Shown here: piece by piece, positions 1 to 8,374 of the stretch
Numbering within the stretch: the stretch's first letter is position 1
Layout: every line of letters starts with the position of its first letter
NCBI GenBank assembly: GCA_020636435.1
Contig: JACJXX010000001.1
Coordinates: 992,001-1,056,000 of the forward strand
Source of the DNA: Lewinellaceae bacterium
GTDB taxonomy: Bacteria; Bacteroidota; Bacteroidia; Chitinophagales; Saprospiraceae
Length of the DNA stretch: 64,000 nt
Direction of reading: 5' to 3'
Translations under genes and position numbers: made by a program
Notes under the pieces: generated by a model
Told to the model about the DNA's origin: nothing
Databases searched by the model: none
The model's input: only the letters and a program-made list of their open reading frames with translations

Positions 1-1781
1 TTCAACTCTATGGCCTTAAAATACATCAAATACCCCAAAAGTTCCTCCGCCGGACAGATCGTCAACTTTTGCTGGCCTGCCCGGAGGATAGCGATCGTAT
101 CCAGCACAAAAGTTTGGTAGTCGTACCAGTCGCCGGTTTCCTCTACCTGCGCTTTTATCTCCTGCCCATTGAGGCGGACGACAAAAGGCTGGCCCGCCCA
201 TTCCGGCTGAACGGCGTAGGCGATGGACAGCTCGTAACGCTGTGGCCGTTCCACCTCGAAATACCACACGGCGCTGTCCTGCGGGGCGGCCCATTTGGAA
301 AGGTGGAATTTGCCTTTTCGGTTGAAGCGCTTAACGGTCGCGCCGTAGGTTTGGGCGGTATAGTGATCGAGGAGGAAGGCGCCGTTTTCATCAGCCTGGA
401 TGACGGGAGGCAGCACCTCGGGCGGGCCGGCCAGATCAACAACGAGCACGGTATTGATGGTGTCGGGCAGGATAGGGGGCAGCTCGAAACGGAGGGTGGT
501 TCCATCCTGGGTGAAAAGAAGTTTTTGTTGCGGATCGGCGAGAAGATGAGCCGCGGTGACCGCCGTTGTCAGCCCCTCCAATATCAGGGCGCCATCTTCG
601 GGCGGGTCAAAAACGTGCAGGTACAACCGGTTGCCCTTCACGGTGCAGTATCCCCAGGGGATGTCCAGGAAGGGGCTGCCCGTAGTGCCGTAGATGCTTT
701 CGCTGTTTTGCTGCATCCACCGGCCCACCTGCCGGAGCGCTTTTTCGCTTTCCTCGGGGATCACCCCTTCGCCGTCGGGGCCCACGTTGAGGAGGTAATT
801 TCCGCCCCGGCTGGCGACCGTTGCCAGTTTTTCGATGATCTCCGATGCAGGCTTCCAGTTGTGGTCGAAGCGGCTGTATCCCCAGGTTTCGTTCAGAGTT
901 TGGGGCGTTTCCCAGTACTCCTCGATGCCGCCCGGCGGCATGCCGTTGTCGTTCATGTTCTGGTAGTCGCCCAGCAGTTCCTGGCCGTAGCTGCCCACCC
1001 GGCCGTTGATCAGGCACCAGGGCTGGCGGCGGTGGATCAGATCGATGAATTCCTGAGCTTGTTGTGGGGTGTACAGGCCGCGGTCGAACCAGAGGATGGC
1101 CAGGGAGTCGAAGTTGGCCAGGAGTTCCTCCACCTGGGGTTTGGCCTTGGTGTACAGGTAGCGCTGTTCAAACAGCGCCAGGGAGTCGGGCGGGCTGAAG
1201 TTGAAATCCCAGGTATTGCCGTAGGCGTAGGGCTCGTCCCAGTCCTCCCGGTGAGAGTAGTAGAGGCCGAAGCGGATGCCCCGTTTGCGGCAGGCGGCGG
1301 CCAGCTCCTGCAGGGGGTCGCGCCCGAATGGGGTAAAATCGGTGATGTTGTAGGGGCTACTTGTAGAATGGTACATCGCGAAGCCGTCGTGGTGCTTGGC
1401 GGTGACGACGAGGTACTTCATGCCCGCGTCCTGCGCCAGTTGCGCCCAGGCCTCGGCGTCGAAGCGGGCGGGGTTGAACTGCCGGGCCAGGGCGCGGTAC
1501 TCCTCCCTCGGTATTTCCAGCTTCTGCATGATCCATTCGGCATTCTCGCCGACGGGCACCTGCCTGCCGTTCCACTCGCCAGCCAGTTGGGAGTAAGGGC
1601 CCCAGTGGATGAACATTCCGAATTTGGCTTGGCGGAACCATTCCAGGCGGGCTGTTTTGCCGGGGGGAGGGGGCGCCTGGTGCGTTTCCGCCTGGTTGCA
1701 AGCCAGCAGGAGGAGGGCCAGGAGGAGGGGTAGGGTTGTCCACCCGGAGATGGCTCTGAAGGGAAAGAGGGCGTAAAGCAT
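1..1781 (-). CDS. Alpha-L-fucosidase, GH29, lipoprotein (3' end beyond window)
   Basis: Retaining exo-fucosidase predicted to remove terminal L-fucose from glycans outside the inner membrane. The N-terminus has a hydrophobic stretch ending LLLLAC, a lipobox, so the protein is probably lipid-anchored. Next come the family blocks FGMFIHWGPYS and KYLVVTAKHHDGFAMY, and ILWFDRG near residue 232, whose Asp matches the GH29 nucleophile. The C-terminal part looks like the usual beta-sandwich. About 593 residues are visible and the frame is open at base 1, so the C-terminus lies outside. The ATG at 1781 is chosen because it starts the signal peptide. No pathway neighbours are in view. Family call firm; substrate linkage not readable. 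Confidence 0.92.
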   Translation of the reverse strand, partial: MLYALFPFRAISGWTTLPLLLALLLLACNQAETHQAPPPPGKTARLEWFRQAKFGMFIHWGPYSQLAGEWNGRQVPVGENAEWIMQKLEIPREEYRALARQFNPARFDAEAWAQLAQDAGMKYLVVTAKHHDGFAMYHSTSSPYNITDFTPFGRDPLQELAAACRKRGIRFGLYYSHREDWDEPYAYGNTWDFNFSPPDSLALFEQRYLYTKAKPQVEELLANFDSLAILWFDRGLYTPQQAQEFIDLIHRRQPWCLINGRVGSYGQELLGDYQNMNDNGMPPGGIEEYWETPQTLNETWGYSRFDHNWKPASEIIEKLATVASRGGNYLLNVGPDGEGVIPEESEKALRQVGRWMQQNSESIYGTTGSPFLDIPWGYCTVKGNRLYLHVFDPPEDGALILEGLTTAVTAAHLLADPQQKLLFTQDGTTLRFELPPILPDTINTVLVVDLAGPPEVLPPVIQADENGAFLLDHYTAQTYGATVKRFNRKGKFHLSKWAAPQDSAVWYFEVERPQRYELSIAYAVQPEWAGQPFVVRLNGQEIKAQVEETGDWYDYQTFVLDTIAILRAGQQKLTICPAEELLGYLMYFKAIEL

Positions 1782-1787
1782 AGGTTA

Positions 1788-2028
1788 TGGTATTGCGGTG
1801 TTATGGTGTTCTGGTATTACGGTTTTGGCCTTGTGGCGGGTGCGGTTTCCTTTTGTGCCCCTGCTGAATTTAGAAGGGCCTGCCAGTAGGCATGCAGGGG
1901 GGGAGTGTTCAAAGTTTCTGGTTTCTGGGTTCTGCCCTCTTTCTGGAGCGCACCTTGTTGACCAGGCTGCAGGGCAAGCCACCGCTACCACAACACCCTG
2001 ACACCGAGAATACCATAACACCGCAATA
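1788..2028. repeat. Octamer repeats and 17-bp inverted repeat
   Basis: Five degenerate octamers of the form GGTRTTNY run from 1788 to about 1828. The 17 bases at 1791-1807 recur as an exact reverse complement at 2012-2028, so the gap between the fucosidase and the next gene is bracketed by an inverted repeat. A related octamer tract with an inverted partner lies at 36559-36641. The block contains short frames on both strands that do not look like genes. Confidence 0.7.
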
Positions 2029-2036
2029 ATAAGCCT

Positions 2037-2396
2037 TTATGTCCTTTTTCTTCGCACGATAAGGATTTCCTGAGTAGAAAAGGCCATCCAGGCGAAGTCA
2101 TAAACGTTGTGATACCTCTTTCCTTGCTTATTGGTGTAAACCCCAGTGAGATAATCAAAATTAAACCCCATTTGGATAAGTTCCAGCCGGGCGATGGTCA
2201 TTTTGTTTCGTTTTTCCCCCATGATGGTTTGGAAGATTTCCCGGTTTCGGTGCAGGATGCGGTCTACCTCGCGGGTCTCCAGGCGGGTTTCCCGGCGCCG
2301 GGAAGTGTTGAAATCGTTTTTGCATTTTACGCTGCAAAAGCGTTTATCGCTTCGGCCGGCCAATGGAGCGCTACAATGTTCGCATTGCCTGTTCAT
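2037..2396 (-). CDS. Small zinc-ribbon hypothetical protein
   Basis: A 119-residue basic protein. The N-terminus carries CEHC and, 13 residues on, CSVKC, a four-cysteine zinc-binding knuckle. A helical charged middle rich in Arg/Glu (about residues 30-70) follows, then a conserved-looking tail with VYTNKQGKRYHNVYDF. I recall proteins of this shape as conserved hypotheticals in Bacteroidota, without a known function. The zinc knuckle and charge suggest nucleic-acid binding, which is inference. It stands alone: the neighbouring gene on the same strand is 255 bases away across a repeat block. Confidence 0.7.
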   Translation of the reverse strand: MNRQCEHCSAPLAGRSDKRFCSVKCKNDFNTSRRRETRLETREVDRILHRNREIFQTIMGEKRNKMTIARLELIQMGFNFDYLTGVYTNKQGKRYHNVYDFAWMAFSTQEILIVRRKRT

Positions 2397-2798
2397 TTTT
2401 GGAAGCGTTGGATGATTTGTTAAAGATAATCGTTTTCTATCAGATAGTTATCCGTTGTTAACCACCAGATGAATATACTTTTAAAGCCTAATACTTTCGC
2501 CCCTGCTTTCCGTGAATTTGGGATTCAGGGGCGAATTCATTCATTGGAGATTTACACGCACCTCGGTCTATTTGAAACCCGCACTTCGCCTTTTGGCATA
2601 GACGGAGGTTCGGATACGCCTTAGTTGTAGGCCATGGAAAGGCAAAGCACAGATAATTGATAATCAATTGATTAACTTTCGTCTGACAACCTTCTGAGAA
2701 AAAAAATTGCGAAAATCAGTAAATAAACTTAACTTATTAAGTTATAACAAGGAACCGATTCAGGATTGAAAACTTAATATGTTAATAACCATAGGATT
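2397..2798. other. Intergenic gap, AT-rich toward the right
   Basis: No gene seen. There is a 10-bp hairpin with arms 2496-2505 and 2526-2535 (TTCGCCCCTG / CAGGGGCGAA). From about 2640 the composition becomes AT-rich and merges into the toxin-antitoxin island. Confidence 0.5.
2726..2743. promoter_or_regulatory. Candidate operator of the toxin-antitoxin pair
   Basis: A short palindrome, ACTTAA-CTTA-TTAAGT, sits 56 bases before the antitoxin start, and a further AACTTAAT half-like word follows at about 2772. Antitoxins often repress their own operon through such sites. The role is inferred from position and symmetry only. Confidence 0.35.
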
Positions 2799-3026
2799 AT
2801 GAGTGTATTTCAAATACGGATACCGGATAGTGTCAAAATCAATGATTTTGAACTAAGAATGTTGATAGCGTCAAAATTATTTGAAGAAGGTAAATTAAGT
2901 TCTGGACAAGCAGCAGAAATAGTTGGCATATCCAAGAGGGCGTTTGTAGAGATATTGGGTAAATACAATGTTTCGCTGTTTGGATATGAATATGAAGAGT
3001 TAGAAGAAGACCTGGAAAATGCCTGA
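2799..3026 (+). CDS. UPF0175-family antitoxin
   Basis: A 75-residue protein matching the UPF0175 pattern: a beta-strand start (FQIRIPDSV), then a helix-turn-helix-like segment, ASKLFEEGKLSSGQAAEIVGIS, with the family signature G-K-L-S-x-G-Q-A-A. The C-terminus is acidic (EELEEDLENA). UPF0175 proteins are paired with PIN-like DUF3368 proteins and are predicted antitoxins and autorepressors. The stop overlaps the downstream start by 8 bases, showing translational coupling. Base composition is AT-rich, unlike the flanking genes, which suggests recent acquisition. Confidence 0.85.
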   Translation: MSVFQIRIPDSVKINDFELRMLIASKLFEEGKLSSGQAAEIVGISKRAFVEILGKYNVSLFGYEYEELEEDLENA

Positions 3027-3480
3027 GAAAATAATAATTGCGGATTCGAGCTGTTTAATAGCGCTGAGCAACATTGGTGAATTACAAATCCTCCAACAGG
3101 TATATCAACAAATAACGATCACACCAGAAATTGAAAATGAATTTGGAGAAGCTATCCTTGATTGGATAATAATCGAAGAGGTAACTGATAAAAAGAAGAT
3201 AGAGATATTGGAGCTAGAACTTGACAAGGGAGAATCAAGTGCTATTGCATTGGCAATTGAAAAGGAGAATAGTTTATTGGAAATTGATGAGAAAAAAGGA
3301 AGAAATGTAGCAAAAAAGATGGGGATAAAAATAACTGGAATATTAGGGGTAATAATAAAGGCAAAAGAAATTGGTTTGATTAAAAAAATTACTCCTCTAA
3401 TTGAAAAACTAGAAAAGGTTGACTTCAGAATATCAAAGACATTGAAAGAGAAAATATTAAGGAGAGTTGGTGAATTGTGA
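3019..3480 (+). CDS. DUF3368 PIN-like toxin
   Basis: A 153-residue protein with the PIN-like pattern of DUF3368. The first strand and acidic residue are in IIADSSCLIAL (residues 5-15), the central acidic motif is DKGESSAIALA (about 74-84), and LLEIDEKKGRNVAKK follows at about 91-105. PIN-fold toxins are metal-dependent RNases, usually cutting tRNA or mRNA; the target here is unknown. It is coupled to the UPF0175 antitoxin by an 8-base overlap. The stop at 3480 abuts a broken inositol oxygenase gene, so the island boundary lies close to this position. Confidence 0.82.
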   Translation: MPEKIIIADSSCLIALSNIGELQILQQVYQQITITPEIENEFGEAILDWIIIEEVTDKKKIEILELELDKGESSAIALAIEKENSLLEIDEKKGRNVAKKMGIKITGILGVIIKAKEIGLIKKITPLIEKLEKVDFRISKTLKEKILRRVGEL

Positions 3481-3865
3481 ACACGGCCTGCAACACCGGG
3501 AAGAGGCCTATAACCACCTGATGGATGCTCACGACCACGAAATGTTCAAATGGGTAAGGGCATTCCATCCTTACGACCTGTACTCCAAAGCCGCCGCTCC
3601 TCCCGATGTGCAGGCGCTTAGGCACGAGGAAAGAATAAAGTGTTCAATTATGGGGCAGTAATTTTTGTGCCAGGCAAGGCGCGAAGAATGAGGATAGCCA
3701 AAGCTACCTGAGTGATAGCCTGCCCCGCACCCGAAGGGTCGGGGAGCAACGCAGCATGGCGCAAAAAGTACAAGCCAGAATGGACAGTTTGTTCTTTCGT
3801 CGTGCCTTAAGCCATACTATGAAAATCTGGCTGCCAAATATTTACCGGATGTGATCAATTTTTGA
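3481..3865 (+). pseudogene. Remnant of myo-inositol oxygenase (C-terminal part), split by a MITE
   Basis: Reading frame 2 from about 3485 gives residues matching the end of MIOX: an H-x-x-x-x-AY segment, MFKWVRAFHPYDLYSK and PPDVQAL, then the frame enters a 186-bp MITE. Immediately after the element and its TTA duplication the frame resumes with KPYYENLAAKY and ends at TGA 3863-3865. Human MIOX, from memory, has DLYTK, PDVDKL and RPYYQGLIDKY at the same places. Removing the MITE and one TTA restores one continuous frame. Everything N-terminal is missing and replaced by the toxin-antitoxin island. MIOX opens myo-inositol to glucuronate; this copy cannot be functional. Confidence 0.85.
3621..3806 (+). 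mobile_element. 186-bp MITE, copy 1
   Basis: The element begins GGCACGAGGAAAGAATAAAG and ends in its imperfect inverted complement (CTTTCGTCGTGCC); it is flanked by TTA at 3618-3620 and 3807-3809. Deleting the element plus one TTA repairs the myo-inositol oxygenase reading frame, which fixes both ends and the 3-bp target duplication. The inside contains a hairpin (CCCGCACCCGAAGGGTCGGG). It has no open frame for a transposase, so it would depend on one supplied elsewhere. The second copy is at 17090-17275 in the opposite orientation. Confidence 0.92.
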
Positions 3866-3904
3866 AAATTGCTAAGTACCCGACTGTTCCAAAAATCGCC
3901 CGCT

Positions 3905-6313
3905 ATGCTCCGCAATTACCTCAAGGTCGCCCTGCGCAACACCGCCAATCAAAAGCTGTTGTCCCTCATCAACATCTTCAGCCTGGCCTTCGGCATCGCT
4001 GCCTGCCTGATCATCTTTCTGTTCATTCAGGACGAGCGCAGTTTCGATGCCTTCCATGCGAAACAAGACCAGCTCTACCGCCTCAACGAGGTGCAGAGCT
4101 TCCCCGGCACCAACACTCAACACGTGGCCCTCTCCATGCCCGGCATGGGGCCCAATCTGCAAAAAGACTATCCGGAGGTGCTCAACTTCACCCGCTACTG
4201 GACGCGTGGAAAACGGCTCTTCGAAAAGGGGGATACCCGCCTGATCGTTGAAGAAGTGGTGGGGGTGGACAGCACCTTCCTCGAACTGTTCGACTTCAGG
4301 CTGCTGGACGGCGACGCCGCTACCGCGCTCGACGAGCCTTATTCCATCGTGATCAGCGAAGAGACGGCAAAGAAATTTTTCGGCGGCGGGAAAGCCATGG
4401 GCGAAAGCCTTGTCATGAATGGCAAGCCCTACAAAATCACCGGCATCGCGGAAAATGTGCCGGAAAACTCTCACCTTCAGTTCGATGTGCTACTTTCCAT
4501 CCCTACCGTCACCCGGGATGATCCGGGGTTCAATGAACAGTTCGGCTCCAACTATCTGGTAACCTACCTGCTGTTGGACCCCGCCGCTGACGTAAAAGCC
4601 CTGGAATCCAGGATGCCGGAATTCCTGAGCCGGTACATGCCCCCCGATGACAATACCGGCCAGGATGTCAACGATTTTTACAAACTCTATTTCCAACCCC
4701 TGCCGGATATCCACCTGGCTTCCATGGAAGTGGAACACGATTATCAGAACTACCGCAAGTTCAACGGGGCTTACCTCGATATTTTTGCCATCGTCGGCCT
4801 GTTTATTTTGCTCATTGCCGCCGTCAACTTCATGAACCTGATCACGGCGCGGGCGTCCCACCGCTGGAAAGAGGTGGGGGTGCGAAAGACGATGGGCGCC
4901 CTGAAAGGGCAGTTGTTCTCTCAGTTTGCGGTCGAATCGGCCCTGCTCGGCGTATTCGCTTTTATTCTGGCAATGGCCATCAGCGTTGCGTTCACTCCTT
5001 TGCTCAACCAGGTGGCCGGCCGCACGCTGTCGATGGCTTATTTCCTGGGCCATCCCCTCAACCTGGCCCTGGCGTTCCTCTTCACCTTGGCCTTGGGCCT
5101 GCTGGCGGGCGTTTATCCTTCTTATTACCTGGCTTCCTACCGCACCGTCAATATTCTAAAAGGAGGAGATGTCAAAAGCAAAAAAAGCGTGTTCCGCAGT
5201 GCGCTGGTCGTCCTGCAGTTTGGCCTGGCCATTGCTATGATCGTGAGCACCTTTACCGTAGTGCAGCAGCTCCGCTACATGAAGAACAAGGATATCGGCC
5301 TGAATAAGGACCACATCCTGCTGGTGGATATGAACGAGGAAGCCAACACGGCCTTCGAAACGATGAAGAAAGAACTCCTGAAAAGCAGCAACATCAAAGG
5401 CGTGACCGCCTCGGGCCAGCGGCTTGGCAACAACTTCCATCAATGGGGGTTCAAATTGAAAACGGACTCCATCTTCGGCATGACGCCCAGCAACGTCAAT
5501 GTGGATTACGACTACCTGGATGTGTACGAAATCAAACTCAAGCAGGGGCGAAAGTTTTCTCGGGATTATGCTACCGATAAGGACTATGCCTTCATCATCA
5601 ACGAGTCGCTGGCACAGGAACTCGGCCTGGAAGACCCCATCGGCATCTCCGCCGGCCATTCCTGGTACCCCGACGATTCGCTGGGCACGATCATCGGCGT
5701 GTCCGAAGATTTCAACTTCAACTCCCTGCATCATGACATCAACACCCTGGCCATGGTGGTGCACCCGGACTGGGGCTACGACGAGTTGTCGGTGAAGCTC
5801 GAAGGCGGCCATATCGAGGCCGCCATCCGGGATGTAGAGCGGGTATGGGCCGAGTTGGTTCCCAGCTGGCCGTTCCGGTATACCTTCCTCGACGAGCATT
5901 TCGAAGAGTTGTACCGCTCCGACCAGCAGATGGAAGCAGTGGTGGCCATCATGGCAGCCCTGGCCATTTTTATCGCCTGCATGGGCCTGTTCGGGCTGGC
6001 GGCCATCACGGTAGAAAAGAGGACCAAGGAAGTGGGGATTCGCAAAGTGCTCGGCGCCTCCGCTGCACAGATTGTTGTGCAGTTGTCCAAAAACTTCGCC
6101 CTGCTGGTATTGCTCGCTTTTATCGTGTTCAGCCCGCTGGCTTTCTGGGCAATGAACCGCTGGCTGGAAAACTTCGCTTACCGCATCGAGGTCAGCCCGC
6201 TGGCCTTCCTGCTGGGCGGTTTCCTGGCTCTGGCTATTGCTTTGCTGACGGTCAGCGTTCATACCCTGCGCTCGGCCCGGGTGAATCCGGCGGAGGTGTT
6301 GCGGAGTGAGTAG
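3905..6313 (+). CDS. MacB/FtsX-type ABC transporter permease
   Basis: An 802-residue membrane protein with two MacB periplasmic/FtsX cassettes in tandem. One helix lies near residues 20-42, followed by a large extracytoplasmic domain, then helices around 285-440 with the FtsX cytoplasmic motif RWKEVGVRKTMGA. A second periplasmic domain is followed by three helices and the duplicate motif KRTKEVGIRKVLGAS near residue 705. It should work with an ABC ATPase in efflux, lipoprotein or signalling transport, but no ATPase gene is adjacent. Such double-length orphan permeases are common in Bacteroidota. The ATG at 3905 (MLRNYLKVALRN) is preferred over earlier alternative starts, which lie in the MIOX remnant. 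Confidence 0.88.
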   Translation: MLRNYLKVALRNTANQKLLSLINIFSLAFGIAACLIIFLFIQDERSFDAFHAKQDQLYRLNEVQSFPGTNTQHVALSMPGMGPNLQKDYPEVLNFTRYWTRGKRLFEKGDTRLIVEEVVGVDSTFLELFDFRLLDGDAATALDEPYSIVISEETAKKFFGGGKAMGESLVMNGKPYKITGIAENVPENSHLQFDVLLSIPTVTRDDPGFNEQFGSNYLVTYLLLDPAADVKALESRMPEFLSRYMPPDDNTGQDVNDFYKLYFQPLPDIHLASMEVEHDYQNYRKFNGAYLDIFAIVGLFILLIAAVNFMNLITARASHRWKEVGVRKTMGALKGQLFSQFAVESALLGVFAFILAMAISVAFTPLLNQVAGRTLSMAYFLGHPLNLALAFLFTLALGLLAGVYPSYYLASYRTVNILKGGDVKSKKSVFRSALVVLQFGLAIAMIVSTFTVVQQLRYMKNKDIGLNKDHILLVDMNEEANTAFETMKKELLKSSNIKGVTASGQRLGNNFHQWGFKLKTDSIFGMTPSNVNVDYDYLDVYEIKLKQGRKFSRDYATDKDYAFIINESLAQELGLEDPIGISAGHSWYPDDSLGTIIGVSEDFNFNSLHHDINTLAMVVHPDWGYDELSVKLEGGHIEAAIRDVERVWAELVPSWPFRYTFLDEHFEELYRSDQQMEAVVAIMAALAIFIACMGLFGLAAITVEKRTKEVGIRKVLGASAAQIVVQLSKNFALLVLLAFIVFSPLAFWAMNRWLENFAYRIEVSPLAFLLGGFLALAIALLTVSVHTLRSARVNPAEVLRSE

Positions 6314-6460
6314 GAGGAGCGGTGGAAGAAACCGCAAAATTGAGAACACCGAATGTAAAATGAAAAAGGATGCTCCCGCTGGACAGCCAAAACCGAGTTG
6401 CTCCCATCCGGCCCTTTTACATTTTCCATCTCACATTTTTCAGTTTTAAATTTATCCACC

Positions 6461-6919
6461 ATGAAGCCCCTCTCCCCCACCCTCCTGGCGTGGCTGCTGC
6501 CCGCCACCTACCTGATACACCTGCTGGAGGAGTACTATGCCGGCGGCGGTTTCCCGGCATGGCTCTCGGCCTTTATGAATGCCGATCTGTCCACCAACGA
6601 CTTCCTGATCATCAATGGCATTGCCTGGCCCGTGATGGCGGCCTTTGCCGTTGCCTATACCCTCGGGTGGAAAAACCAGGTGGTTTTGCTGGCTTTATGG
6701 ACCGTACTGTTCGTCAACGGCCTGCTGCACCCCCTGTCCTGCCTGGCATCCGCCTCTTACGCTCCGGGCACTTTTTCCGCCGTATTGCTCTACCTGCCGC
6801 TTGGTTTCCTGGCCTTCAGAAGCATCCTGCCCGGCCTGTCGGTTCGGCAGCGAAATGCCGGCATTGCCGCCGGCCTCCTCATCCACCTGGCTGTAATAGT
6901 GCTGGCCAACACTATTTGA
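6461..6919 (+). CDS. HXXEE domain membrane protein
   Basis: A 152-residue protein with about four to five hydrophobic helices. The motif IHLLEEYY near residue 20 is the HxxEE signature that names the family; a matching histidine lies in NGLLHPL (about residue 87) and another in LLIHLAV near the C-terminus. The conserved His/Glu residues within membrane helices suggest metal binding or an enzymatic site, but no function is established. The ATG at 6461 is used; the upstream 140 bases hold only AT-rich repeats of TTTTCCAT/TTTTACAT type. It lies 147 bases after the permease on the same strand. Confidence 0.8.
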   Translation: MKPLSPTLLAWLLPATYLIHLLEEYYAGGGFPAWLSAFMNADLSTNDFLIINGIAWPVMAAFAVAYTLGWKNQVVLLALWTVLFVNGLLHPLSCLASASYAPGTFSAVLLYLPLGFLAFRSILPGLSVRQRNAGIAAGLLIHLAVIVLANTI

Positions 6920-6961
6920 AAATATCCTGTACATTTACTGCGATGCAAAACCACAAAAGTT

Positions 6962-6969
6962 TATTTTTG
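6962..6969 (+). promoter_or_regulatory. Possible -7 box (TATTTTTG)
   Basis: Matches the Bacteroidota -7 consensus TAnnTTTG, 25 bases before the start codon at 6995. No clear TTTG lies at the -33 position, so support is weak. Confidence 0.3.
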
Positions 6970-6994
6970 GGCCAAACACAATTGAAAGCCTTTT

Positions 6995-7456
6995 ATGATC
7001 AAAAGCATTGAATCTCTACCCCCGGAAAAACAAAAGGTCCTCTACGACGCCATACCGTACATAACGCTTCTGGTGGCGGGAGCGGATGGCATCATCGAAG
7101 ATGCCGAACTGGAAAGAGGGGAAAAGATCGCTCACATCCGGACCTTCCACTTTCACGCCGAGTGGCAGGAATACTATAAGAAAGTAGATGAGCGCCTGCA
7201 CGAACGCCTGCTGGAGCTGATCCGCGCGCTGCCGAGAACTGCTCCGGAGCGGCAGGAAGCGATCAGCAAAGAATTGAGCAAGCTGAACGACATCCTGCCC
7301 CTGCTGGACCCCAAACACGCCAAACATTTCTACGACGGCCTGCTCAGCTTCGCGCGCTACGTGGCCAAGGCTTCCGGCGGCATCATCGGCTGGATGAGCA
7401 TCGGCCCGAAAGAGGCTAAGGTGGTGGACCTGCCGATGATTGAGCCGGTTGATTGA
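6995..7456 (+). CDS. TerB-like hypothetical protein
   Basis: A 153-residue soluble, mostly helical protein. Residues 18-40 contain IPYITLLVAGADGIIEDAEL, which resembles the acidic first motif of TerB-like domains (A-D-G-x-I-x-x-x-E). Then follow amphipathic helices and a Gly/Ala-rich stretch, AKASGGIIGWMSIG, near the C-terminus. TerB-like domains are found in tellurite and stress systems and are thought to act at the membrane surface; no direct function can be given here. It stands alone, with a weak promoter candidate just upstream. The stop lies within a GGTTGATT repeat tract that runs on to 7475. Confidence 0.6.
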   Translation: MIKSIESLPPEKQKVLYDAIPYITLLVAGADGIIEDAELERGEKIAHIRTFHFHAEWQEYYKKVDERLHERLLELIRALPRTAPERQEAISKELSKLNDILPLLDPKHAKHFYDGLLSFARYVAKASGGIIGWMSIGPKEAKVVDLPMIEPVD

Positions 7457-7700
7457 GTTGATTGGTTGATTGGGCAAGCAGTACGCAGTTTCCAAAGGTT
7501 TGTGTATTTTGGCGATTATACTCAACGGCACCTGGTTTTATGCATTTTGAAGTGGAATCCGTTCAGCCGGGTAAACTTTAGGGGGATTAGGGGCGGGGAA
7601 AGCAAATGCACAAAGCCAGATGCAACTCGGTATAGAAACGAAGAGTAAGTACCTAGACAAAATTAGATTAGGTATAAATGATCTTTCTCAAACTCTTAAT

Positions 7701-7806
7701 CGAAGGAAGTTGTCTCCCCCTGGGGGGAGTTAGAGGGGGGAATTTTCAAGGGTTTTCGTCCCTAAGTCCCCCTCCTAACCTCCCCCCGGGGAGGACAATC
7801 TGCTTC
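7701..7806. repeat. Palindromic element with C/G-rich arms
   Basis: Arms of about 39 bases (7701-7740 and 7768-7806) are imperfect reverse complements: CGAAG..TTGTCTCCCC on the left and GGGGAGGACAA..CTTCG on the right, separated by about 27 bases. I recall similar CCCCCTGGGGGGAGTTAGAGG blocks between genes in other Bacteroidota. It is probably a non-autonomous dispersed repeat; no second copy was seen in this window. Confidence 0.6.
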
Positions 7807-7846
7807 GATTTTAAATAGGAAAAAGGAATACTAAACGTAAATTAAA

Positions 7847-7879
7847 TTTGTCCGACTATTGCTCTGTAAAATAAGTTTG
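7847..7879 (+). promoter_or_regulatory. Bacteroidota-type promoter for the gene at 7932
   Basis: TTTG at 7847-7850 and TAAGTTTG at 7872-7879 are separated by 21 bases, matching the -33/-7 pattern of the primary Bacteroidota sigma factor. The start site would be near 7886, giving a leader of about 46 bases. Confidence 0.65.
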
Positions 7880-7931
7880 AACACTTCTGATTGTATATCC
7901 TTCATCCAATTCTTCACCAAACACTGATCCA

Positions 7932-8324
7932 ATGAAATTACCTTACCTGCTCGCCTGCTGCGGCCTGTTCCTGCTCTTGAATGTTCAGCCCGCTTATGCA
8001 GTAGTCCACATTAAATCCGGAGACAAAGTAGAAACGAATGCCGAGGGAAAAACGGCCCTCAGCAAAAAAGAACTGAAAAAAGTAAAACGCCAGCAGCGCA
8101 AACAATTTAAAAAGGCGCTGAAGGCTAAACTGAAGGAGTTCCGCCAGGAGAATGACACCGACCTGTTGCTGCTGGTCATCCTGGCCATTCTGCTTCCGCC
8201 TCTGGGCATGTATATCTACGAAGGTTCCGCAACCGACCGTTTTTGGATTTCGCTGTTATTAACGCTGCTGTTCTTTTTGCCAGGAGTTATCTACACCCTG
8301 GTCGTCATCCTCGGAGAAAATTAA
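7932..8324 (+). CDS. YqaE/Pmp3-like membrane protein with N-terminal extension
   Basis: A 130-residue protein. Residues 1-24 form a signal peptide or first helix ending near YAVVHI. A very basic stretch, KKELKKVKRQQRKQF, follows at about residues 46-60. The C-terminal 55 residues carry two helices with ILAILLPPLGMYIYEG, the Pmp3/YqaE motif with the two prolines. Pmp3 proteins are small membrane proteins linked to membrane potential and stress. The signal-bearing basic extension is a version common in Bacteroidota. The gene is monocistronic with its own good promoter. Family call from the C-terminus is fairly firm; the role is unknown. Confidence 0.75.
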   Translation: MKLPYLLACCGLFLLLNVQPAYAVVHIKSGDKVETNAEGKTALSKKELKKVKRQQRKQFKKALKAKLKEFRQENDTDLLLLVILAILLPPLGMYIYEGSATDRFWISLLLTLLFFLPGVIYTLVVILGEN

Positions 8325-8374
8325 CTTTATTGTGAGGTTTGACCTGGATACGTCGTTTTTCAGCGAGTTAAGCC

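Larger units (their letters stand above)
7457..7931. other. Intergenic gap with repeats
   Basis: No gene seen. It begins with the end of a GGTTGATT tract (7447-7475), holds a large imperfect palindrome at 7701-7806 and ends with a good promoter at 7847-7879 for the gene at 7932. Confidence 0.5.

Noticed and set aside
69..1733. Long plus-strand frame of 554 codons
   Set aside because: It is the antisense of the GH29 fucosidase, whose motifs (FIHWGP, KHHDGF, WFD) are read on the minus strand; the plus-strand product has no family features.
3862..4251. Plus-strand frame of 129 residues overlapping the permease start
   Set aside because: It is out of frame with the permease and rich in Arg/Pro/His, as shadow frames are in GC-rich DNA.
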